Positions 56,101-64,000 of a stretch of 64,000 nt of DNA are shown here, piece by piece; position 1 is the first letter of the stretch; each line of letters begins with the position of its first letter. The notes under the pieces are model-generated. The model did no database searches. It was not told the DNA's origin and worked only from the letters and a program-made list of their open reading frames with translations. Source of the DNA: Peronospora farinosa (lineage: Eukaryota > Oomycota > Peronosporomycetes > Peronosporales > Peronosporaceae); assembly GCA_947646735.1 (NCBI GenBank), contig CANTFK010000661.1, positions 579,696 to 643,695 on the forward strand, given 5' to 3'. The position numbers and the translations under genes are program-made.

Positions 56101-58713
56101 CAAAGGCGAAAAACAACAGCCAAAAGAAAGAACGACTTAAGTTACTATATGCAGTCCGAGATGCACTCTCAGGCTCCAGTTTTTTTGCTCTCTCTGCGCA
56201 ACCGGCTGCAGTTTCTCCTTTACTAGAAGCGTACTTGGCTCCGAGAGGTCTGCTGCAGGAGGAAATTGCACTGCCGTTGCCATTTGATGCTAATGACACG
56301 ACGACAGAATCACCAGATAAAGTTTGCTTGGGCCATTTGTGGTATTTGATGGGTGCAAACTACATTCTTGGGCGAGCAAAACGGAGAGGGAACCTGGTAG
56401 AGCTACTGGAATTGGAGCAGCATATTCAAGAGCGAGTGCAGTTTTTGATAAAAGATGTTTTGTACTATCATCCAGACCGAGTTGACTCCTGGGTGCGCTT
56501 GGGAAAGACGATGAAGGTACTATATCACGCTGCTACAGATGCGTTTGCTGCTGTGCTCGGATGGAAGCTCAGAGTTCGAGCATTCCAGTGGTATACAACC
56601 AAGATACTTGCCATGAACCCTGAGCGTTCACGGGAAGAACAAGCTTATAGTAATCTTGACGTGTTTTCATTCCAAAATGTCGTTTTGGAGTGGAACCTAT
56701 TCAAGAAAATGAAAGAGTGGCAAGGTAAAATTGTCGACGAAAACAAAGTGGGTAGCAAGGCCTCGAAGCTGAAGGGTTGTAACGACGAAACGGAAGGAAA
56801 CGATGCCCGATTCGAAACGCTTCGTAGCCAAGTTTCCATCGAAGAGTATGCTACGATATATATCGCTCAAGTAATTGAGTTTACACGAAGATGCTTTGAT
56901 ATGGCTGCGCAGTTGGACGAAGAGGCTATTAAAAAACACAATTTGAAACAACAAGGTAAGCGTGACAACGCTGACAAGAGTGTCGACAAGGAAGCAAATA
57001 CTTTTGACAAAGAGCTGGATGATTTACAGAACAAGATTATTGAGTGCAACGAAGAGTGTGGTTTGTTGCTGTTTAATGTTTTGCAAGAGTTTAGTTTGAT
57101 GAAGGAGACAAACCTTGCTTTGTTTCCGCACGAGATGTACTCGCGTTTAATAAACGATACGCTAACATACTGCCGACGGGGGTGGACAGTTTGCGAGTCC
57201 AAGGAAGATGCTCATGAAGCCCACTTTCGTCTGCAATACATGATTGGCAAAACATTGAGGAAAAGGCGTTGGTGCGAACTCCGTAAACACGAACGGTCTG
57301 ATCCAGAGGCGCTATTTTACGGCAAAAGAAATTGCAGACAGCTTCTCTAAAGCGGAGTCAGCTCGTGGCGAGGGAGACAGAGAACACGCTCTAGTTCATG
57401 CCTTTTATGCTCTGCAGGCGTTGCGAATTAAGCTCACAATCAGCGATTCGTCATCAGTGTCGGCCCTGCGCTTGGTTTGTCGTCATTTCTACGAAGAGGA
57501 GAAAAAAGCAGACGGTGGAAAAGGTGATGATGATGAAAGTTTCGACTTTGTGTCAACCAAAGAAGTCAACGGACAGAAGAATGCTCAGAAAGATGACGAC
57601 GGAATATGCGCTAGCCTGAAAAGTGATGCGGTCCGTAAATGTGTCAGTGCTGCCAAGAAGGACGACATTCTCGCACTGTTGGCGGCTGCTGACAGAAATG
57701 ACTCGATTCGTGAATTAAATGTCACTTTTGCACGAGGATGGCTTGCACTGAACATTATTATGGCACTGGAGTCAATTCCAGACGAAGACTGGTACTTCCA
57801 TCCATCGCGCTACGTACTGGCGCGGATTGTGTATTGGTCGTCGACGTTCTACTCCACACTGGAGCAGAGCGGGTATACTTGTGACAGTGTAATGGCTCTC
57901 GTGGATGCTGTGCGAGCTCATCGAGGTGAAGAACAGTTGCAAGGTCCTTCTGTCGCAGCAGCAAGGGCACTAAAGAAAATGGCTCCAATTTTCGACAAAC
58001 GGCGGCCTCAGATTGTGGCAATCTGGTTTTCCGAGTACATTCCGCCAGCTAAGAGGTATGAAGAGTTGAATCAGCGACAAATGAAGTATGATTACTATCG
58101 ACTGAAGTACTGGCGGTTTTACATTGCGCTGCTTCAGGAGAATGCAGCGTACGGAAAGTTAAAGGAGGCAGGATCCTGGGTGCTAGCTTGCAAGGAAGAC
58201 CACGATGTGATTGATGTCATGCTTAGTGTCGTGCTTCGTGCGCGTGGGAAGGTGCTCGCGTTCTAGTTTCAAGAGATGTTGGACACTTTGGAAGGCGCTG
58301 GAGGGATTGGAGGATCAGGAAACGATGCGAGTACGCAGACGCAACTGCATGGAGAGAGTCGATCAGTCGATGGACTTTTCAAGCAGTTGGCCAGGACTTA
58401 CACATACTATCTGGAAGTGTTTCATGCTCAGCGCCGACTGACACACGCAATCGACGACTACGAGTTATTGCTGGAGAACGCCGAGCTTCCGATGGTGGCA
58501 GTTTTCTTGGTAGGGGTAACAAAATACCCTTTCGAGATGATGGTGCTGGAGAAAGACGCAGCCATCTTAGACGGAGTTTTCCGCGCCAACGTTACTATCA
58601 TCAAGGAAGCTCTCCGTCGGGATGACTTGCGTCCCGGTATTTACGACGCGCAAGGTCAAGATGCGTGGAAGGCCTACACGTGCGCTGCACACTCGTTCTG
58701 TGAAGAGAAGTGA
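53131..58713 (+). pseudogene. CABIN1/HIR3-type histone chaperone subunit, broken
   Basis: This family is the scaffold subunit of the HIR histone H3.3 deposition complex. From ATG 53131 come TPR-like repeats (LEYFASALALDATNVVVWYQM; LARRLLEEGFKVDAKYWPL). A frameshift near 53820 leads to a block with SWTKLGTLLLEAF and a basic KSRRHEERLREE (to 54323). After an interior stretch on the opposite strand, coding resumes at about 55490. The blocks 55932-57350 (CYRCLYDVQILPGCEDHKTG; DVLYYHPDRVDSWVRLG), 57310-58266 (HAFYALQALRIKL; IVAIWFSEYIPPA) and 58276-58713 follow. Breaks include frameshifts near 55745, 55855 and 57290 and a TAG at 58264. Assignment is from conserved motif order recalled for the family; the exact breakpoints are approximate. 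Confidence 0.7.
54402..55468 (-). pseudogene. Interior blocks of the CABIN1/HIR3-like gene on the opposite strand
   Basis: Three minus-strand blocks fit the missing middle of the gene: 55468-54935 (SIQKARRLFESGDHDHVVSVLLGHF, then FFEMVLHSLGQ), 55040-54669 (AWFVREMLTAINLVLL, stop, then a segment with MARLLYIIRSLPGEEYRKL) and 54617-54402 (FLRLFWLMARMYERCGEHQMARYYF). The flanking coding blocks are on the plus strand. The order along the minus strand does not simply restore the family order, because FLRLFW should precede SIQKA, so more than one rearrangement, or a wrong block assignment, is needed. Confidence 0.5.
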
Positions 58714-59017
58714 CCTGAACGTTCAGGCAAGGAGGGGAAACTTTTCAAGAAGTCATCGCGGCCAAAAGCTAATGCTGCTGCTGCAGTTACTTTTGTTCTT
58801 ACCAACACCACTGATGTACGTCAATCAACAACGAATGGATGAGTTGATTGGAAAAAAGGGTAAATGCATGCATGCACATTGCTAGTGGATTGTTTCAATG
58901 GATCAATCTCACTTTTCTTCTTAGCTATAAACTTGTCCAGTTCATGATCAAGCAACATGCACTTCCATACAATGAACATAATCTGAATTGCTTATAGAGT
59001 TAGCTTTGCTCTTCAAG
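58714..59017. other. No gene seen
   Basis: This is intergenic sequence after the pseudogene; nothing was recognised. Confidence 0.4.
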
Positions 59018-59700
59018 TCAAATCTCGAGGTCCCATGTCTTTAACCCTGCGTAAAAGTATTCGAGTGTAGCCGTCCAAACTAAAATGGAAGACTTCCCAT
59101 CCAAGGGAAGAAGGTGATTCAAAATTTCAAGCTGAAAGTGCGAGAAGTTCTTTGTACAGTGAGATATTGAGCCGGTTGGATCGTTAAGATTAGATTTGCT
59201 AGCGTTTGACGACACATCCCGAACTAAATTTTCGTGGGGTACGACAGAGCGATCATAGGATAGACGATGGTCGCTCTGTTGTACGATCCAGTTCATGTTG
59301 CCATTTAACGACATGACCCGAGGATAGAGAAGTTTGCAGATGAAATGTCTCTTACAAAGGGCGGTCGTATACCCGGTCTTTACAGAGGGCCTCTTTGTAC
59401 AGACATACGCTGTCCGTGCTGCTAGCAAACTCAAGGAATGAACCTTGACACATGTACAAACGAAAAGTTTATTACTATATTGCAGTGACAGAAATGTCCG
59501 ATAGGAATAACTTATAGACATTAAACATGAAGCCACAAGGAATAATATTTTTTTTTCATTTACTGTGGGGACCACGACATGATCCGACCAGGATTACGTC
59601 AGGCATGTTGCAGAATCTATAGGGAATCAAATGCATATTGAATTGATATTCAGGAATCTGCATGCAGTGTCGTACAGGGCAAAATTTGGCCACAGTTGAA
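59018..59700 (-). repeat. Unknown repeat, copy 1, with a 185-codon frame
   Basis: An open frame (59575-59018, minus) has no recognised domain. Its middle (SLNGNMNWIVQQSDHRLSYD, then SVVPHENLVRDV) has a diverged counterpart at 60298-60372. CCATCCAAGG-AAGA and AAATTTGGCCA-AGTTGAAG also occur in both copies in the same order. The frame is probably part of an old repeat rather than a host gene. Confidence 0.45.
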
Positions 59701-60019
59701 GAAAAAGATCAGACACCATCTTTGCCACAACAAAAAGGCAGACATCAAGTAGGCTAGAAAGACAAGTAAGAAGACAGTACAAAGGCTATCTCATGGACAA
59801 GGCGTGAGTGAGACCGTTGGACCAAATCTGATCACATGCAAGGAGCAGGTGGCGCCATGATAGTGAGGCCGGGTACTAAACCGGATGCTCCAGACGAGCC
59901 AGGTTGACTGATCCCTTTGACATGCAGCTCCGATTCGAAATCGGAATCTCACATCTATGGACTTCGTGCCTATTGCTCCCTGTCAAATTTACACGCTGCG
60001 CCATCAAAGATGATAAAGG

Positions 60020-60435
60020 GACCTCCCATCCAAGGTAAGAGGACCAGTATGCCGTCTATTTGAAGGCCATTGCTTTGCCAGAATTGGGAAGTAATGTGTC
60101 GTCACCTTGTTGCGACAAAAGTCGTGCGTACCACGAATGTCACCTTCCCAATTAAAATACCATAATGCTGTATGGAAACATTCGTTTCCTGGAAACGCTC
60201 GCTAGATCGCTTACATGTCTGTACTCGGCAAAATAGACTAGGATCTTGTATTGCCCACAAATAAGCGATTGGCTGTAAGTAAACCGTGCAGTCTACACAC
60301 CCCGAACTAAATTTCCATGGGGTACGACAGAGAGACCAAAGAAAAGGCTTGCCAATCGACGACATGTCCCGAGCATAGAAACTTGCAGGCGTAATGTCTT
60401 TTACATTGTGAAAATTTGGCCATAGTTGAAGACAC
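60020..60435 (-). repeat. Unknown repeat, copy 2
   Basis: This shares short blocks with 59090-59700 in the same order, notably CTCTGTCGTACCCCA and AAATTTAGTTCGGG on the minus strand. An 87-codon frame (60365-60102) lies inside and is not similar in length or C-terminus to copy 1. Confidence 0.45.
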
Positions 60436-60848
60436 CAACTGCAACTTTTTCACCTGTTCTCTCGTTAAAAATTATGCGAGTATATTACCTGCAAGTAAGA
60501 AAATAATGCTTCGAGGGCAAAGGCGACTTGTGAGGAAGCAGTAAAATGTTAGACCAAGTCTACTTTGATGATCAGCTGATGCGGTCTGGCACCATAAGTG
60601 ATGCGAACAGCCAGTAGTGCCTCTTAATATTATAACTCGATAAAGCTCCTATTACCTGTGAATTCTATATAATAAAGATAAAAAAGCCATTCCTACGACA
60701 ACATTACAACGAAAACTGGCTGCCTGCACTTGGTATAGCCGCGTCTCTTATGAATTGTCTCAACATTCGACAATTTTGCAGGTAGCTGGCTCTTTACTAC
60801 TTCTTCAAGGCTGTGAGGGGAACGACTCAATCCTGTCCGTTGTCTAGT

Positions 60849-60864
60849 GCTCATTTCACTTTTC
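60849..60864 (+). promoter_or_regulatory. Oomycete initiator element of the secreted protein gene
   Basis: GCTCATTTCACTTTTC matches the oomycete core promoter consensus GCTCATTYYNCAWTTT at 14 of 16 positions. It lies 35 bp before the ATG, the usual place for the transcription start in Phytophthora-type genes. Confidence 0.8.
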
Positions 60865-60883
60865 ATTCACAAGTTCTACCAAG

Positions 60884-61327
60884 ATGCGTCTTCGTTCCAC
60901 TTTGCTGCTTGCTGCGGCAGTAGCAATCGTCAACACCAATTATCTAGTTGATGGCGCTGTTGAAGAAAGGCGTTTGGGTTTTACGAACTTTTTGACAGAG
61001 AGTCATACGAAGTTTGCGAATCATGCAAATCAGTATGACAGTATGGCTAAAATGGTCGAGGAACATCAAATTGAGACATTGAAAGAGAAAGCAAATATTA
61101 ATACGAACAAACGTCTATTCAAGCACTTTCTCAAGTATTACGATGATGATGAAATAGAATTTCTTAAGCAAATTCAGAAAATTGAGACATTTCCGGAGCC
61201 CGAATTCCTCAAAGAATTTAGACAAATATTTTTCATAAAGTGGAAAAAGCGTGGACTAGTACCAGATGACGTCGAAGCTATCGCTGGTCGATATTGGGCT
61301 TTTCTATATCGTAGAGATATGAAGTAA
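60884..61327 (+). CDS. Secreted candidate effector, RXLR-like family without canonical RXLR, 147 codons
   Basis: This is an intact single-exon frame. It has an N-terminal signal peptide (about residues 1-25: MRLRSTLLLAAAVAIV, cleavage likely after VDGA), directly followed by EERRLG. EER is one half of the RXLR-EER host-targeting motif; a normal RXLR is absent. The rest is charged and helical. The C-terminal KKRGLVPDDVEAIAG with the preceding Trp recalls the W-Y module of oomycete effectors. It has an initiator element 35 bp upstream and lies alone between repeats and pseudogenes, as is common for such genes. Secretion is well supported; effector status is inference. Confidence 0.75.
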   Translation: MRLRSTLLLAAAVAIVNTNYLVDGAVEERRLGFTNFLTESHTKFANHANQYDSMAKMVEEHQIETLKEKANINTNKRLFKHFLKYYDDDEIEFLKQIQKIETFPEPEFLKEFRQIFFIKWKKRGLVPDDVEAIAGRYWAFLYRRDMK

Positions 61328-62104
61328 AGCGAAGACTCAACGACAAAGACCAAGAAGAGAAGAGGGATGTAGCTGATTACTTGTTTACAGAACTAATACA
61401 TTTAGCTTTAAGTTCTGAGGTTTTTTTCATTGTAAGTTACCTTGCATTACTATATTCAGTGAGTAATTCGATTCTTTTTTGTAGGCCAACCGGTACATTT
61501 AGATTTCACTATAGCCCTGTCACTTGATAGAGGTACGTATCATCATGTTTAGACGCCGCAGAATGTTCGCTTATTGATAAGGTTACAGGGTCTGATCTTG
61601 CTCCTAGCACAGTGTAAGGTCTGAGCTCGTGTCAGGCGGGTAATTAGCAATCCAGCGGACTCCATCCGGCTATTCCTCGGCAATGCGCAGTTTCGAAAAG
61701 CTTGTGCTTGATTAACTTGATAACGCTATTGCTGTTTGTCGGATGTCATGTAGATTCTAAATAAATCTGTCACTGACCGATTCTCGACGAGGTGATTCGT
61801 CTTACTGCTCGCCTTGTATACATACACCTTTAGCTTTATAAGTGAAGAAGAAACCGAGACACCAACAACAAATGCGCGATATTTTCTCGCCGCGATGCTT
61901 TAGTAGTGAAATTGGCGTACCCAATATGTGTCTGCCTCCAAATTCAAGCATTTGCCACTGTTGTCTTCACCTTCGTAAAGATTTTTTAGCACAGCAACTA
62001 ATTTGAAACATGCGCCACGCCAGCCGACCCTTACACTATGTAAGTCTATTGCTTACACTGTCAGTACAAGGCAAACTGAAAATTACCAAGCGTTCCAACA
62101 CGAT
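61328..62104. other. No gene seen
   Basis: This is intergenic sequence; no coding frame or repeat of note was recognised. Confidence 0.4.
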
Positions 62105-63960
62105 GTAACTTGAATTACTAGATGTCGTTTCTGAAGCTGCCCACGTATTCAAACGTGTCAAAATTCTCCGCGATATTTCCACAAGCGCTGATGACGCAGC
62201 TCATCAGAATGAAATTTTCCATCGTTACGCGTGTGCTGTGGTTGGCTACGTATCCCAGCAAACACTCACCATAGATTGGAATTTGCTGCTCAATTATCAT
62301 CTTCGCTTACAATTGTACTGCGCCTACAGCCATCGCAATGGTTGCCGAGATAATATTGGCTTTTACCTATGGAAAGATGGTGAACCGCGTCGGAGGCTTG
62401 ATGGCTGGAATAGTGGTACCGTCTACTTTTAGCTTCTTCGTGTGCGCAGTGGTGGATGACGACGTATACAATACGCTGAACAACATTGTATTGTTCGTGT
62501 GGACTGTTGGATCCATGTACGTGTGGTTTTGTAGCCGCTTTATGGCACTGACAGGAACATCGTCAGCACTCACGGCTGCCTCGATGTTACTCGACCACGG
62601 TTGCTGAAATACATTGTCTTAAACGACGGTGTCATACGTAAGTATCACCCAGACTGCCCTAGATTATCTCTTCCTGATGATTGTTGAACTTGTGATTTAC
62701 CCTCGCAGCTTGCGCGGCCTACTTCGTAGTAACATTCAGCAATTATTGGCGGAGTATCGCCGAGTCTTTCACCGACGTATTTCGTCACCACATTGCGTAC
62801 ACGTCCAACACGCATTTCCACAGGTGCTATCACTGACGAGGACATTGAAATAGCTAATGCTTTGCGAAGGTCACACTACGATTAAGGCATAAAACTCACG
62901 ATCAAGGCCGCAACTCCTGAGCTGCTGCAAAGTCAAGCGAGCGTTCTAGATGGATTTACAATGTAGCCAACCTTGTGGACGCCGCCGTTCTATACATCGA
63001 AGTACACGAAAGGTTCAGGCGTTTGCCGCGAACTTCTCGATCGAATAGATGTTTTTGTGGACCTCATTGACTGGCACGAAATCGTCGAAGCAGCGAAAAA
63101 GACAAGCTTTTGCGACGTTGGTACCAGAGTCGGATCGACGCTGAATGCACTGCAGCATTACTGCAGCACAGAAACCTCCCTCTCCGACTTCAACAGCTGT
63201 CGCAGAAATGGTGGGTGAGAAAAGTGCTCGGATTGGAAACTCTTTGTCACCACAGTCTCCATCCTCACCGCTGCCCAACGTAACTACGACATCGCCTGCT
63301 GTGGCAAAAATCAAGTGGGACCAGAGTTTGGCAATCATAGAGGCCAGTATTGTCGAAGCCTTTGATACACTAGCGACGTTGTTCGGAGAAGGGTTTTCAG
63401 GCTTAAATGCAGAAGATCACGCGATCTACTTGCAGATGAAGGAAGCTTTCCGTATCGCCGACATGCACCGTCGCGATGCAGCAGATATCTCGGAGCTTGG
63501 TCTTTTGCTGAAAAAGCTCATGCTGTACGCTGGTAACCAAGGCATCGAAGGAATGGAACAGTATGTGGACGAATACATGCTGTTAGTGGACAAGGACATC
63601 GACACTAAAGTTTCTTCGACGGCAAAGTTTCTTTCGGCGAAATCATGCAGGCGCTGAATGAAGGTTTTCGCCTGGGACTCGAGATCTACGATGATCAATC
63701 GCAGGTTCCGATAGCGGACGTGATGACGCTAAGGGGAGTACAACCTACTTCATCCATTGGCATTCGCTTGCTTTGTGGAAGCACACTTCGGTGCAACTAT
63801 ATTTAATCAATGCAGGCAGACGAATCTGAAGACCCCTCACCTCCTGGCAGACAGAAGCACGTATTGTTTTTCCGCCACCTCGACCTCGTCATTCATCCAA
63901 TTTCGTCGACATGGCAGTTTACCAGTCATCAAATTTCAAATCTGCATTTGTTGAGGATAC
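62105..63960 (+). pseudogene. FUSC-like membrane protein gene, broken
   Basis: Best preserved is 62310-62607 (TAIAMVAEIILAFTYGKMV...FSFFVCAVVDDDVYNTLNN...MYVWF), which has about three hydrophobic segments. Then 62640-62853 in another frame has QTALDYLFLMIVELVIYPRSLRGLLR, a membrane segment ending in the YPRSxRxLLR turn typical of FUSC/aromatic-acid-exporter-like proteins. Cytosolic pieces follow at 62960-63657 (LLDRIDVFVDLIDWHEIVEAA; EGMEQYVDEYMLLVDKDID) and 63620 onward (GEIMQALNEGF). At least four frame changes and stops separate them. The family call is moderate; that the pieces belong to one gene is likely from order and spacing. Confidence 0.5.
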
Positions 63961-64000
63961 GAGGCCAATGACGAACTCCAGCGACGATATCTCTTCCGTG

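Overview
The window looks like a repeat-rich stretch of an oomycete nuclear genome, probably a Peronosporales plant pathogen (Phytophthora or downy-mildew type). Three things point there. A small secreted-protein gene at 60884-61327 has an oomycete-type initiator (14 of 16 matches to the consensus) 35 bp upstream of its ATG. The retroelements are Ty3/gypsy elements with chromodomains. The decayed single-copy genes on the right look like intron-poor protist genes. The genus cannot be set from the sequence.

Region 1 (1-32231) is a nest of two Ty3/gypsy families. Family A (plus strand; 342-bp LTRs; copies A1 6298-13984 and A2 22841-30950) sits inside family B (minus strand; about 640-bp LTRs; B1 1-6297 and B2 16258-32231). 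A lies at the same point of the B gag gene both times, so one nested insertion has been copied as a unit. B2 and A2 have target-site duplications (AAAAGG and GTTCT). A1 has none, and the right half of B1 is missing. Family A joins gag and pol through a -1 frameshift signal, A AAA AAC plus a hairpin.

The most unusual feature is a long antisense reading frame between the chromodomain and the 3' LTR in BOTH families, converging on and overlapping the end of pol. In A2 it is intact (493 codons) and predicts a protein with a putative C-C-H-C zinc site, an Arg-Ser (RS) domain and a C-terminal coiled coil. In B it is about 428 codons, with a bipartite basic motif and a C-terminal coiled coil. It is broken in both B copies, but by different lesions.

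Region 2 (13985-16257, 32232-36115 and 39640-50515) is an AT-rich repeat field built of modules carrying the hairpin CCGTC-GGAAC-GACGG. Nine modules begin TCTATATAATAAAAG or a close variant directly after a hairpin and CTAG or CTTG, which resembles head-to-tail Helitron-like ends. It includes a nearly exact 1245-bp tandem duplication and ends at a perfect 64-bp palindrome (50516-50579). A Helitron Rep N-terminal fragment follows (51203-51610). Between these lie a third A fragment, an inverted B LTR piece, a third gypsy integrase fragment and a GTCGAC-rich minisatellite.

Region 3 (52066-64000) holds a Ty1/copia gag fragment, a broken CABIN1/HIR3-type histone-chaperone gene with an interior segment on the opposite strand, two diverged copies of an unknown repeat, the secreted candidate effector, and a broken FUSC-like membrane protein gene. 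Many lesions are one- or two-base indels, so sequencing error cannot be excluded for some.
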